Source: Calliopum simillimum
Taxonomy: Eukaryota; Arthropoda; Insecta; Diptera; Lauxaniidae
Reading direction: 5' to 3'
DNA length: 64,000 bases
Assembly: GCA_951812925.1 (NCBI GenBank)
Contig: OX638368.1
Location: 121,295,309 to 121,359,308 of the forward strand
Shown here: in pieces, positions 1 to 12,545 of the stretch
Layout of the letters: each line of letters begins with the position of its first letter
How positions within the stretch are numbered: the first letter of the stretch is position 1
Notes under the pieces: generated by a model
Database searches by the model: none
Seen by the model: only the letters and a program-made list of their open reading frames with translations
Told to the model about the DNA's origin: nothing
Translations under genes and position numbers: made by a program

Positions 1-2505
1 TTTTGTTTTTTAGAATATAAGTCAAAATTGATCACTAAAAAACTTTTAACTTTTATTTTTAAAAATTTTCTTTGAAATCAATTTATATTTTTTAACAAAA
101 AATTTTGTTGCTATAAATCACACTCGTATTTCAGAATTAAAATGTTCGGCTTTAACTGAGAAATACTTTTTTGAGCGTCAAATCCATGGGTTGAATCCCC
201 GCATCAGTGAACGTACAACTCCTGAAATAAAAACATGTATTTCGTATTGCGACACACATTATTTTACGTTACGAATTGTACGTTCACTGATGCATCTATT
301 CGATCTCAAGTCTACGTGTAACTTCAAATGTGCGATATCTTCGCTTTACTGATCGATTATAAGAAGCATTCACAAGTCATAGAGTGTTCGTAAAATCGGA
401 CAATGATTTTAAGGGGTGAATGTGTTTTCGAACATATGTATATTTTTCATATGTTTAAAAAATTTAAAAGAAAAAACGTAAAAACAATGGTGACATATTT
501 CTTGGTGAACGCCATTAAGAGGAAATATATAGAATCATGGGTTCTACCACAAATATTTATCTTAAAATTTAATTTTGAAACAAAACAGTTTTTTTTAAAT
601 TTCTTTCTATGAATCTATTTCGCTAAAGCCTTTCTGAGACATTTTTTTGGTATATATTTCTTGAACAAATTTTACTTTCTACTAAAAAATTTAATATTTT
701 ATTCTTTTATCTTAACAAAAACATATCAATTTAAACTTTGTAAATATTAAATAAGATACTTCCAAGAATTTTGTTCAAACTTTATTTAAAATATTTTTTC
801 TGTATATATTGTGTGTAAAAATAAAACATTTTAGAAAAAAAAAATAATGCAATTAAGTTAAGAGGAAAATGAAAAATTTGTAAATGAGAGGAATGTGTAA
901 ATTAAATTTAATTCATGGAATCGCATATCAATTTTGAAATAAATGATAAAACAGATAACAAAGCTAATGAAGAAAATGACTACAAAAATGACAACTCGAA
1001 AATTATATATACAAGTAATATCTATAGTATCATCATCATCATACTACCTTCATGCACTTACCATACGTCTAAGTTGTTCTCTGTTTTCTCAAAAATGACA
1101 CTAAAGTACCTTCAAAATTGAATCTTTATGATTTTAAACTAAATTGTATAAAATGGAAATTCGTAGAAACCAAATAAAATAGCAATATCAAAATACATGC
1201 AAAACAATAAATATGGTTGTATAGTTTGCAACATAGTAGTAACATATAAACATATATTATTCAAATCAAATATAAGTCTTAAAATAAAAGTAAAACTAAG
1301 ATAACTAATATGTAAATAACAAAAAAAAAAACAATGACCATGAAAGAAATTTGTCAGTAATTTAAAAAAAAAAAAAGAATCATATACTTATATGTTAGCT
1401 AAATTTAAATAGCAAACTTTCCATAGACCGTTGTATAAAGAAAGCAACCATCTACTTAAATTTAAATTTAAGTATACTAAGTAATAAAATGTATCATAAG
1501 AGTTTAGAAAATACTCTGCTTTTGTACCTTTTCCCAGAACATCAAAACTACTACTTATATAATTTACAATTTCAAATAAAAAAAATTTACCAAAAATTAA
1601 AAATGTAAATATCTAAGAACTAATGATTAGCTTTAAAAAACCAAAAAAAAAAAAATATATGCATTCTTCTTTGCAAAAAGTAGCATATACTTCAAATTGT
1701 AGCAAAAAACCAAATCAAAAAGGTATGCAATTTAACTACTTATTTTGCAAAAAAAAATTACAATTCAAAATATGTATGCAGTAAGGCGAGTATTAACTAC
1801 TTTAAGACACTCCAAAAAAAAAATATATTGATCTTAAAACTTAAACAAAACTGACTATTTTTTAGTTAATTCTAAGTTAATTTATAAATATAAATGTAAA
1901 TCGTGTTGAAAATGGAAAAACTTAAACTAAAATAAACAAATTATATTTAAAAAAAGAAAAATATAAATAAAGCAAAAAATCTTTAAAAACAAAATCATGC
2001 GAAAATTTATTGTATTTGTTAAAAAGTTTCTCTTGAGACGAAATTACACATAAATTGGCTTCAGCAGGGATTTGAATCTCATCAAACAATTTTTGTTCTC
2101 TTTTTTGTTTTAAAACTGTGAAATGCAAATGATGTCAATCTACTTACATTAGGAATTTAGCTTTGAGGTTCTGTTGTTAATGTTTAAAGTTCCTTCTTCT
2201 TCTTCTTGTTTCCTTTTTAGTTGTAATGCAAATCTATTTAACTTTTCCCATAAAGTAGAGTAAAATGGGGCTTTAAGTTGCTCTAGACAAAAAAAAAATT
2301 TCTTTACAGCTTTCTTTTTCACTCAAACAAACAACGCTCGTTAGATAATACCCAGTTGAAGAATGTTCAGTGCCGGCTGATAACAATGCCTTCTTTTGAA
2401 TTATTTCTTACGTACTCTTAAATATTTTAAACATACTCTGATGCTTTCCAAAAACAGGCCTTTTAAAAAGCTTCACACTTGCCTTGCTACATATCTTCTA
2501 AATAT
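1..2505. other. AT-rich intergenic sequence without a recognised gene
   Basis: The stretch is very AT-rich, with many A and T homopolymer runs and no reading frame that looks coding. The short open frames here have homopolymer-driven composition (Lys, Asn, Phe, Ile) and resemble no family I know. The only structured element is a small inverted repeat at 201-293, listed separately. Confidence 0.6.
201..293. repeat. Small inverted repeat with 18 bp arms
   Basis: GCATCAGTGAACGTACAA at 201-218 is repeated as its exact reverse complement at 276-293, with a 57 bp spacer. The CAGTG start resembles termini of hAT or Tc1-like elements, so a tiny non-autonomous transposon is possible. No clear target duplication is visible. 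Confidence 0.5.
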
Positions 2506-2512
2506 GCTATTG

Positions 2513-2640
2513 TTCTTTCATATTAAGTGACCAGCCGTCCCGGATTATGCAGGAAAATCCTGGCTTTTGCCCTCTCGTTCCATATTCAAAAACGTCCCGG
2601 AAAGGGAACGCATCTTTATACATATATGTCCCGGCATTGT
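2513..2640. repeat. Possible hAT-type transposon end
   Basis: The sequence starts GTGACCAGCCGTCCCGG and contains further CCCGG-type repeats to about 2640. Ends of this kind (GTGACCA plus CGTCCCGG) occur in some animal hAT families. I see no matching second end, so this is at best a solo end. Confidence 0.25.
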
Positions 2641-2729
2641 ACCGGATCGAAGACAACAATTTAAGCTTATGGACCACAGACCAAAAAATGCACATCAAAA
2701 ACTATATAGAATAGGCACTAACAAAAGTT

Positions 2730-3420
2730 TGCTTAGTAGAATTGAAAAAAATGGGTTTTATAACTTTATTCTTCATCTGTTTGTATTTTTTCAACGTAAT
2801 TGCCATTCATTTTGATACATTTTTGAAGTCAATAAATCCATCTTGAAAAATAGTCTTCAAAATAGCCTTTTTTAGTTTTGGAATTTCATCATTAACCGCA
2901 TTTATTATCTCCTCATTGCTGTTGAAGACACTCCCTCTCAAATTTTTTTTTTATTTTTGGAAACAACCAGAAGTCACAAGGTGCTAAATGTCGGGAATAA
3001 GGCATTAGACTCTCCGTTTTTGAATTTTTTAAGAAAATACTTAGCAAAACGCACACGTGCCTCTTCTTGAGCATCACTTAAAATTCTAGAAATCCATAGT
3101 CTGGGTCAATCTTGAATCTTCGTCAATTTTAGACTTCACAATCGCTACATTTGCATAATCAGTCGAAGATTTTGGGCGGCCTTCTCGAGGTTCGTCCTCC
3201 ACAGAAAAATGACCTGTCTGGAATCTTCGGAACCACTTTGAAATAATCACGAGGGATGGAGAATTAACTTCAATTGCCATTTCTACAGGCTTGAGCTTAC
3301 GTCGAAATCCAAAAATCATAGCAAACCAAATCTCTTACTGCGTTGGCACTGGAATATCAGCTGATATTGTTTTACGAATTTTACGTTTTCTTCTCTCCAT
3401 TTCGACCGATCTTTCTGAAA
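2730..3420 (-). pseudogene. Internally deleted mariner transposase remnant
   Basis: On the minus strand, 3086-3319 encodes a mariner helix-turn-helix region with the motif WFRRFQTGHFSVEDEPREGR, matching the family signature FxxGxxxxEDExRxGRP. Further down the strand a shifted frame reads LAPCDFWLFPKIKKK (about 2945-2990), which is the region around the third catalytic Asp of mariner. It continues to an ending resembling the usual mariner C-terminus (near 2760-2830, NGNYVEK). The segment holding the first two catalytic Asp residues is missing, and stops and frameshifts interrupt the rest. It is therefore a dead, internally deleted copy. Terminal inverted repeats could not be placed with confidence. 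Confidence 0.75.
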
Positions 3421-3529
3421 ATTGTAACGATATATTGTAAGACTATAACAAGTACTGCGCAATTTTTTGATTTACTAAAAATTTATAAGATGACCTCCGT
3501 AGACCAAAGTTTATGAACCGTATATCATA

Positions 3530-4330
3530 TATTATTGACTATAGATAATGGATTATCGACCATGGACTCCATATATTATGGACCATAAACCATTTAGGTG
3601 AGATCATTGACCATAGATAATGAACTATAGACCATAAAAGACAGAACACAGATCATATGTTATGGAAATTATACCAAAAACATCATAGACCATATTTTGT
3701 GGCCTATAACTTTTGCCCCATCTGTATAAAATGATTTTCGAGAATGCCATCAAGAAGCCCTAATTTCATGCCTCTTTGACCACTCTTTCTCCAACTAAAT
3801 ACTAGGAAGAAACTTGAACAAACTAATATATGAAACAACTATTGCAAAATGTGGAAAAAGAAAACAAGAACTCGAAAAATTTTAAGAATGTCAAAATTTG
3901 GTAAAAATTCGAAATATGTTGAAAACATCGAAATATGGTGAAATAGCCGAAATAAGTTGAAGAAATTCGAAATGTTTTGAGAATGTCGTAATATGTTAAA
4001 TAATACGATAAAAAGGTAAGATGTCCGCAGAAAAAAAAAATTCTAAGAATTACTGCCATCCGAAATGTTAAAAAAAGTTGAAAACGTTTATAATGTCGAT
4101 CTATGGTGAAAAACAATGGTCGCAAAGTGCTGGAAAATTTGAAAAGTGGTGAGATTCGAAAAATGTTGAGAAAAATTTTAAATTTCGAATTATAGTCGAA
4201 ACATATTAAATACAATCGAAAAATTTAAAAAAAAAGTGAAATATTTAAAAAACAAAAACTTTTGAAAAAATCAACAAAATTTTGTTAGATTCGAAAAAAA
4301 TCCGAAAAAATAAATCAAATGCAAACAAAA
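3530..4330. repeat. Two degenerate short-period repeat tracts
   Basis: From about 3530 to 3710 the words GACCATA and ATAGACCAT recur every dozen or so bases. From about 3860 to 4300 variants of CGAAATATGTTGAAAA recur at roughly 18-20 bp spacing. Both are heavily decayed minisatellites. The long open frame on the minus strand here simply follows the repeat and is not a gene. Confidence 0.55.
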
Positions 4331-4339
4331 TTCTCTTAT

Positions 4340-5545
4340 CACTATTTATAAATAATTTCATCATCATTTCAAGTATTTACGAAGTCTATGTATGTAAATA
4401 AAAACCCAAAATTGTTAAAGATGAATTCACTACAACATAACATCTTTATTGATTTGTCATCAACTAAATACACAAAATCAATTTCAATTAATTGGTGCTG
4501 ACATTCGCAATAAAATTCGATTAAATCAACAGAAATCAATTGGCAAAAATGTGAAGCCATTAAGCGTGTGACAGGAGGAGTAAGTAGTAGTAGAAGAAGC
4601 AGTGCCATAGTTGGCAAGGATAACAGACGAAAGTATGGCGTTATTGTAAAGCTCTTTAAACAGACATTTAACTCATATGTAGGTGTCAAATTATAGTGTA
4701 AATATATTGTTTTATGATGTCAAAATATTATGTGCTATTCGGATTCACTTAAGAGAATATTAAACAACATGTCCATCAGCTATTTTTATGCGTACCCCTT
4801 GACGCCACTGCATCCCATCTATACAAATATTTTCCAAATAAAACTATTAAATGGTATGTCATTCACATGTCAACGCACTCAAAAACACACTCTGATTAGA
4901 GAGTGCATGATGGAAGGCTTATAAAGATCAAAAAATGAGGAGTGGATTTGGCTGTGTAAACTGAAATATATTTGTGAAAATCTAAATGCTAGCAAAACAT
5001 TGTAATTGATTTTCGTTTGAAATTTTTCACATAAAACTTTATGGGAGCAAAAAGTTTTATGCGGAATCCAATATATTCAATGCATCGGACTCAAACCAAA
5101 TTACATTTTTACACAATCAATTTATTTCATTTTGACATTTTCTTGAAATTATGCTTAATATTTTGAAAAAGCTTTTTGCATTTATTCTACATTTAAAACA
5201 GATAGTCCAACTCTAATCACTTGAGAACAACTTCAAATGGATTGTTTTTCAAGGAGGACACAAAAACAAGTAAAATATTTACCATGTTAGTGCTGTCGAT
5301 TTGATCATTTATTTATATTTGCAGAAATTTTGCAACATCTTACTATATTATTTCATATGTTGGCATTCAAGGACATGCGACGAAGACGCCGACGACAACA
5401 AGAAGCAAAAACATTAGTTTCAAGAGACATAAATCCACACAATCCTAACCACACCCAATGCTATGTGACACGCATAAGTCTCTTGATATAGCCCAGTTAG
5501 AAAGAGTTATTGGCATATGTGCAAAGAAGTTAGCAAGATAAATTA
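4340..5545. other. Intergenic sequence, nothing recognised
   Basis: No coding frame, inverted repeat or known mobile element was seen. A minus-strand open frame at 4369-4689 has no recognisable domain and no splice-site support. Confidence 0.5.
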
Positions 5546-5552
5546 GATAAAT

Positions 5553-5790
5553 TGATTAGATTAGATTATATTAGATTGGATTGGATTAGATTAGATTAGA
5601 TTAGATTAGATTAGATTAGATTAGATTAGATTAGATTAGATTAGATTAGATAAGATTAGATTAGACTGGATTAGATTAGATAAGATTAGATTTGATTTGA
5701 TTAGATTAGATTAGATTAGATTAGATTAGATTAGATTAGATTAGATTAGATAAGATAAGATTAGATTAGATAAGATTAGAATAGATTAGG
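5553..5790. repeat. (TTAGA)n pentanucleotide array, first block
   Basis: Near-perfect tandem TTAGA, with sporadic variants such as TAAGA and TTGGA, runs for about 240 bp. It begins abruptly after unique sequence and fades at its right edge. It resembles the ancestral insect telomere repeat TTAGG but is a different motif at an internal position. Confidence 0.95.
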
Positions 5791-6040
5791 TAAGAATGAT
5801 TTATTTCCCGTCAGATCATATTTTGAAGCAGAACTGTGTAATTTTTTCAATATAAGATTTTATTCGTTTATTAGGAGATGTCCTTAAGTCCGTTTCATCA
5901 ACTTTCATTCTTAAGAGCTACTTTTGGAAGTGCCGTTAGTGTGCCATATACGATTTCGTACATGGGCGGAGGGGGTTCCAAAGTTTAGGTAAAAATTTTT
6001 TAGTAATTTACGAATTGCTTCTAATACAGATGTTTACAGG

Positions 6041-6300
6041 CAGATTAGATTAAATTAGATTAGATTAGATTAGATAAGATTAGATTAGATTAGATTAGAT
6101 TAGATTAGATTAGATTAGATTAGATTATATTATATTATATTATATTATATTAGATTAGATTAGATTAGATTAGATTAGATTAGGTTAAATTAGATTAAAT
6201 TAGATTAGATTAGATTAGATTAGATTAGATTAGATTAGATAAGATAAGATTAGATTAGATTAGATTAGATTGGATTAGATTAGATTAGCTTAGATTAGGT
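6041..6300. repeat. (TTAGA)n pentanucleotide array, second block
   Basis: This is a second array of the same TTAGA motif in the same orientation, separated from the first by about 250 bp of non-repetitive DNA. A run of TTATA variants lies near 6127-6150, which suggests local expansion of a mutated unit. Confidence 0.95.
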
Positions 6301-6402
6301 TTTGCTCGCTTACGAATGGCTCGAGGGCTCACCTACAGCAAAAACCATCGAGTATTTTTTTATAAGGTATTAATTATGTAAAAATTGAATAGAAAATGAC
6401 AG

Positions 6403-6580
6403 CCCTTTATTGTTATCGATGTGGTTCTATAAAAAACTGCTACCAATACCGCCAACAGCACGAGTCTAACAGAAATATGGGATGTCCCATAACTAACGCT
6501 AGATTTGAATTTACCACCATTAATGCGAGAAATTGTTTCTTGCCTAAAAAAGACAACAATTTGACTGATGACAGCTTAAG
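6403..6580 (+). CDS. Candidate isolated exon encoding a cysteine-rich segment
   Basis: The frame reads from an ATG at 6396 or from an acceptor-like CAG ending at 6402. It encodes ALYCYRCGSIKNC followed by two more Cys-containing stretches (NMGCPI, ARNCFLP). It ends exactly at AAG|GTAAGTAG, a strong splice donor, and the stop codon is formed only by reading into that donor. CxxC spacing near the start is reminiscent of Ly6/DUF753-type small secreted proteins, but the full cysteine pattern is not shown, so I do not assign a family. No partner exon was found, and it could be a chance frame. Confidence 0.3.
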
Positions 6581-6599
6581 GTAAGTAGAAATATATTGG

Positions 6600-8160
6600 C
6601 AAATTAGATTTACTGGAACATCAATGAATTTCAGTCACATAATTAAAAAGCAGTTTAGTACCCAGTCTCACATATGGTTACTAGGTCCAGAAGAATATCA
6701 ATCTGCAGGCAGGAGTGGGAAATATTGAATTCGAAGTTTTAAACTTTAATTCGCTTTCATTTTGGGGGTAATCGTGAGTAAATATACGTATTCCCGAGAA
6801 TTTTTCTTCAGATTGCAATGGAGGATTCACGACAGTTTGAGACATTATTCTCGATAATTTCAAAATAACTCCCTATGAGAATCAACCCTATATGATAATT
6901 TCTTGAAAATATTTCCTACTGGGGCACATTACTACAGTAGTGTACTATCTAAAAAGCAATTTATACTAAGAACTGCCGCAAAACACAAGCACATGTTGAT
7001 GAATATTGGGTATTTAGTACACTGACATATGAGTGAACCTGGAAAAAAAGAAGAAGAACTGGTACAAGAAAGTCAACAAAACTAAATTTAGATGAATGGG
7101 TGGATGCACGAAAGGTAAACAGACAGCAAATAGACAGATAAATGGATAAAAGGAGCAAAGGTAAAAATACAAGATGATGCTTTTATTGCAATCAGAAGAG
7201 AAACAAAAGAATAATGAAAAACAGAAGAAAGAATGGAGAGCGGCTGCACATAAAACACATACCTAACATGCAAGAAGGTCAACAATGTATTGGCTTTGGC
7301 TTTAAATAAACACCTACAGGGTGTACACAAATACATATACACACACACACACATGCACACACAAGACCACAGTATGCAATAAATGCATTTCATAGATGAA
7401 TGTAATGTGAAACTGCACATTTTACTCTTTGTGTAGAATGGAAATTCTTATCATACTAAGCAGCTGCAAAATTCTAAACGCAGCAGAAGTGGTTGGGCGC
7501 TCCTTGGTATTTTATGCAACCAGCTGAGGAGGACACATATTGTGGCTCTATATTTGAACAGAACTTAAGTGACCAGTTGTGCATTAAGGTTCCGTAATTA
7601 TGAGCTTTAATTTGATGTGCTACAAAACTATTCAATACATTTTGAATTTGCTCTTTTATACGAAGGCGCTCCTTTTATTAAATGCCCATGAAAGGTTTAC
7701 TTATGTAATTTGCAAATTACCCTACTTATCTTTAAAACATCTGGCCACTCAAACATTGGCTTTGAAAGGAGTAGTGGATAGTTGTGTTTTTCTTTATTCT
7801 TAGGTGTAGTGCTTAGTAGTGTTCAAATATTCTGAAGAGTTTATGAGAATTTTATTCATCCAGTGGCAAAGTCCTACTAAATTAAACACTACAAATGTGT
7901 ACCTTGAATTTTATTTACATCTACGTGTTAAGGTCTGCAATCTGTAAATCAAGTTGTTAATCCAACAGACTTAGGTAGGTGGTTTGCGTAATGTTTGACA
8001 TTTTTATTTGGTAGTCTGACGAAAACAGAATTTAGAAGGCATATGCTTAAAATAAGTTGGTGCTCGGCCAAATAGTCTCTTAGCATACAGAAAAAATAGT
8101 GATTCGCTGCGCCGGAAATATTTTTTTTCATAAAAATACTTTTCCGATCCAATCGTTTGC
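6600..8160. other. Intergenic sequence, nothing recognised
   Basis: No convincing coding frame was seen. A short (CA)n tract lies near 7340-7365. The open frames are short and lack domains or paired splice signals. Confidence 0.5.
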
Positions 8161-8165
8161 GTTAA

Positions 8166-8695
8166 GGGGGGCTTCTCATGTAAAATTTTCAAAAAATCGA
8201 TTTTTTTTTTCATAGGTTGATAGAATAACGTCTTGGGAGTATATTCCCAAAGTTTCATGACTCAACTCTAAATATTATGGAAAAAATGATTGATTGAACC
8301 AGCGTGCTCGGGCGCGCTTTGTATGTGAAACTCAAACTTTAAATCGTTTTTTCTCAAAACTATGGTTTTAAAATCGCGGTACACGATTGCGAAAAAACTA
8401 CTTAACCGATTTTTGATTTCTAAAAAGTGTTTTGCTGATTATAAATTGAACAAGTGCATGAATGTCTGAAATTGTGGAAAAAAGTTATTTTATACACTTT
8501 TTAGCCCCATTTAGCGACAAAAAATGACGAAAAAATAGCATTTTGTCATTTTAGTTTTTGAAAAAATGCTTTTTTTATAGTTCAAACATGTTCTTAAATA
8601 TATGCAAAAAATTATTTGTGTGTGTTTTTATTTTCCGAGTGAAAAACAATCCCGAAGAACAACTACTTTTTGACGTGTTACATGAGAAGCCCCCC
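8166..8695. mobile_element. piggyBac-like MITE (copy 1) with TTAA target duplication
   Basis: The element starts GGGGGGCTTCTCATGTAA and ends with the inverted sequence TTACATGAGAAGCCCCCC. TTAA flanks both sides (8162-8165 and 8696-8699), the target duplication typical of the piggyBac superfamily. It has no transposase frame, so it is non-autonomous. A longer second copy lies at 44304-45921. Relative to that copy, this one lacks about 200 bp near 8545. Confidence 0.85.
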
Positions 8696-8699
8696 TTAA

Positions 8700-9390
8700 T
8701 CATTTTCCTCATACATGTATTTTGTTTTAGTAATGAAAAAGTTTTCCCATGGTGCCAAGATTTCAATCAACACTTTTCACAAAAGAACAGAATGACGACG
8801 ACTTTGCAAAAGAATGCTGGATAAAAAAATGCTAAAATTTAACAAATATTAAGAAAAAGCGTACTTGGAAGCATAAAGTAGCATCTGCAGAAATAAAAAC
8901 TGTATTTGATAAGGCACGATAGGACACGTCTACTTTCCTTAGAAAATTAACAAAGATTCACGTTATTTCCACACACAATAACTTACATTACAAGCTCGTA
9001 TTAAAAATCAAATGTCATTTTTCAGAAATATTATGGGTTTTTCAATTAGCTTAACCCTTATGTTGTCACCCCTTTAATTTGTCTCATTAGGTACTCAGGG
9101 GTCTGGCCACTGCTCATACATATTTATATGAGTTTTAATCGAAGGCTGTGGAATATTATTTTCACTTTTATTTCTATTAAAAATATATAGTTTTATTTAT
9201 TTAAATTTCAGTTTAGCCAAAAAAATTAAGAATTATATAAGATTTTCAAAAATAACCAAGTGGCAACCTTAAAAGTTTATGTTGATTTTTTGAAAAGTTT
9301 ATTTAAGCGTTTTAAGACTAAATTTAAATTTTTATTTCTTAAATAAATGGTTTAAGCAAAAGTAAAAACAAAGAAAACCAGGTGAAGTGT
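8700..9390. other. Intergenic sequence, nothing recognised
   Basis: AT-rich sequence without a coding frame or recognisable repeat. Confidence 0.5.
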
Positions 9391-10115
9391 TACTAAATGG
9401 AGAATGAGGAAATATTGCAAAAAAAAAAACGACGGAGAATGATGAAATGGAGAATGATCAAATGTGTTAAAAACAATAATATCACAATTAAAATAGCATT
9501 TTTTTTGTTTAAAAAGTTGAAACCGGTGGATAGCCCCTGTAATTGCTTACTGATATACCTATATAAAGATAAAAAAAATATGTTTAGTAATAACTAGAGT
9601 TCTCTACAAAATTTTTAAACTTCTTTTAAAAAAAAAAACACATGAACACTCACTGTCGAAAAACCAAAACTGACTGAGCTGAAAATACACTGAATCTTAT
9701 CTTTGTTTTCACTTTCAGTACTCAATATTTAAAAAATTTTTAGTTAGAATAAGAAAAACTGAGCAAAGATAGTCTCAACTGAGGTAACAACTTTTTTTAA
9801 AAAAATTTCGAATAGGTAACACATAAAAACAGTAGCTAAAATATTTATACAGACAATGTAGTCTAAATTTTTTTTTTTTAAGAAAATATGCAAAACGGGC
9901 AAATTAAGTGCACTAAGAAGCGATTATGGACAGTACGGAGAATGAGTTTTTAGTACATTGTGCTATAATTTCATAGAAAAATATTAAAAATTTTTATTTT
10001 TTAAGTAATTCGCATAAAAGCTTTGGCTAAGTATCTGCATTAAATAGTTGAAATATCAAATTTTAAATTTAAACATGGCTTTCAGCCCCGGAGCATTGAA
10101 TGGTAAATTTTTTGC
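9390..10115 (+). repeat. Dispersed repeat of unknown type, copy 1 (paired with 28525-28925)
   Basis: Blocks shared with 28525-28925 include the recurring phrase CGGAGAATGATGAAATG, a segment near 9895 (AAATTAAGTGCACTAAGAAG) and a tRNA B-box-like word with GGTAAATTTTTTG near its right end. I see no open frame and no terminal inverted repeat. It could be a decayed SINE or the end of a larger element. Confidence 0.6.
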
Positions 10116-10119
10116 ATGA

Positions 10120-12235
10120 TATTTTTACGTTTCAGCACCATAAAATATGACTGGAAGGCTGCGCGTCTTCTTGTATTAAAACTAACTGACAAGATTATTT
10201 ATTCTTTAGGTTGACTGTACACAAAAATACTTGACTGTTATAAAGTTACAGTTATCTACTATCAATCTTATACCGAAACGCTATGACTCTTCATTTGAAC
10301 GTATCATAAACATTGGTTTAACCACATTAACTACTAATCTCGCTTTTATTAATTCTCCGTGAAAACTATCTTATTCCTCCAAAGTTGATATTTCATTTCT
10401 GTTGAAGCTCAGATCTATCTCTTTCGAATCAGAGCTGCGGACGATAAGCTTTGCATGCATATTGGAATGTTTGCTGGTGAGAGGATTAATGGCATCTGCA
10501 TGCGCAAAATCCTCAAAGTGGTCGTTCAGAGTGTAGTAAATTCTACGTTTTATAGAGTCAAGAGCTTTGCTGAGAACATAATACCATGAAGAACTAATTG
10601 TTGCGTGATAATATGTGGGACGTCAAGGCAAAAACCTTTCTAATGTACCTGATTGAGAGGCTTCAGTTTCTCAACAGCACTTTTGATGACAATGACGTTC
10701 ATTATGCTTCTGTAGTTCGAGCATAGCGATAAGTCATCTTTTTTGTACTTAATTTGTTTCTTCTTTTTACAAAAAAAAAAATTTAGAACAAACTCTGTAT
10801 CTATTCATTCCTGTCGTCGCCATCACGTTGTTCACTTATGTATCTTCAAGTAACAAATCAAATTTAATCCTCGAATGCAATGTATTTCAGATACTGATCC
10901 ACTTTTGTGAAACTACTCACATCGTAATTCGTTTATATAGCGAATCATATTGTAGCACTTATCTACAAACAAATATTTATTTAGTTTGCAATAAGAGGAT
11001 TTTCTTGTTATTTCAGATTATAGACAACGATGCGTTTATTTGAGTTCAATTTACAATATTTGTGTTTCAATTTTGCCAATTCAATCAGACACTACTTTGA
11101 CGTTTACAATGCTTCAAATTGAGCTCTTAAATTTATCTGACTTTAAGTCAGTGCGTAGAAAAAGACTCATGAATTTGAAACAAAACAATGATTTCCAAAC
11201 AAAAAACTAAGTTTCCTTTACTCTTTTTCATTTCCATTTCAAAGTATTGGAATTTTAAGTTGTAAAATTTTTCCCCAAACTGACTTTGACAAGACACAAA
11301 AGTTTATTAAAAATTCCAGTAACATACTAGACCATAAATATTTAACTGTTGACGTATACAAAGTAACTGTTAAAAGTATCACATTACCATAGGAACTTCA
11401 TAAGGTTGTCTAACTGTGTTCTTCCTCAATGAAATGGAAAATCATAAAAAAAAACAAACAAAACCGTAACTTTTTTCTTTGTGTAGGAATTACCATATTG
11501 TCCGTATAGACTTAAAAGAAACTCTAAAAAAAAATTGGGTTTTAAAAAGCAACAAAATTATATTTTCAAGGACAATGGCAGCAACCACACCAACAGCCAC
11601 AAATTCAATGGCAAATAAATACCTGTAAGTATGTATTTCAATTGTATCAAATGGTAACAGACGTATTAGAAATAAATATTGAATCTCTTAGTTGTTACTT
11701 TTTTAGACACAAAGTCAACCCAGTTGGAAAATTATTTAATATTTATATAGAATTATATTGTGCTGTAATATAACTTCTAGGAAGAACATTGTGCCAAAAT
11801 GAAATTTTTCCATTGATGTATTTGATTTATCACCATGACATTTCGATTGTTGGATTATTGGATTTCCTTCTTCAATGACTTTTGCAGTTGAGTTTTGGCT
11901 TATCAGGTGGCTTCCTCTTAAGTGCTTAAAGACAAACTTCGTTGGTTGGTTTCAAGAGAGTGTTGAAAAGTTAAAGATATGGTTTAAAGAGGAAGACATG
12001 GACTATTCAATATCGCTGACAAAAATTAACTACACTACTCTCTAGATATACGCTAGGAAAAAACGGTTGCCAGATTCGGAATCAGTGTCCTTGAGTTAGT
12101 CCAAAAAAGTTATTGAGATCAAATTAAAATTTTTATGTTAAACAGTGCTTCAATTCATGTTTTCAAGTTTTGTACGTTGAGTACAATGTTTGCAATATGT
12201 AACAATGGAAATAGTGATTTACTTATGTTGATTAC
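10120..12235. other. Intergenic sequence with weak hints of decayed coding DNA
   Basis: On the minus strand around 10420-10725 a frame with few stops encodes a run including SWYYVLSKALDSIKRRIYY, but I recognise no family. Around 12050-12125 a segment is the reverse complement of part of the inverted-repeat element at 31529-31998, so at least one more repeat copy lies here. The rest shows nothing. Confidence 0.35.
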
Positions 12236-12262
12236 GGAAAGAGTTGTAGGCTGAGACAAAGT

Positions 12263-12545
12263 ATTAGACAGCCACGAATGGTACGACCTCTAATGAAAAG
12301 CAGGCTTAGAATAAGGAATGTTAGATGGCCACGAAAAGTTTGACCACTAATGGAGAACAAATGTAGAATTAGATTGTTAGTTGATCACGAATAGTATGAC
12401 CATTAATGGAAAGTAAGTGCAGGACTAACATATTAGACGGCCACGAATAGTACGTTTTCTAATAAAAGCTGACTTAAGATTAGGGGTATTAGATGGCAAC
12501 GAATAGTATGACCACTAATCGAAAACACACGTGAGATGAAAATAC
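12263..12545. repeat. Satellite, 56-58 bp monomer section
   Basis: Monomers begin with variants of TTAGATGGCCACGAATAGTA at about 12263, 12321, 12377, 12433, 12489 and 12546, which gives spacings of 56-58 bp. These units are more diverged than those to the right and look like the ancestral short form of the array. Confidence 0.85.

Noticed and set aside
5553..6300. Telomeric repeat array
   Set aside because: The motif is TTAGA, not TTAGG, it is internal, and flies do not use short telomerase repeats. A plain microsatellite explains it.
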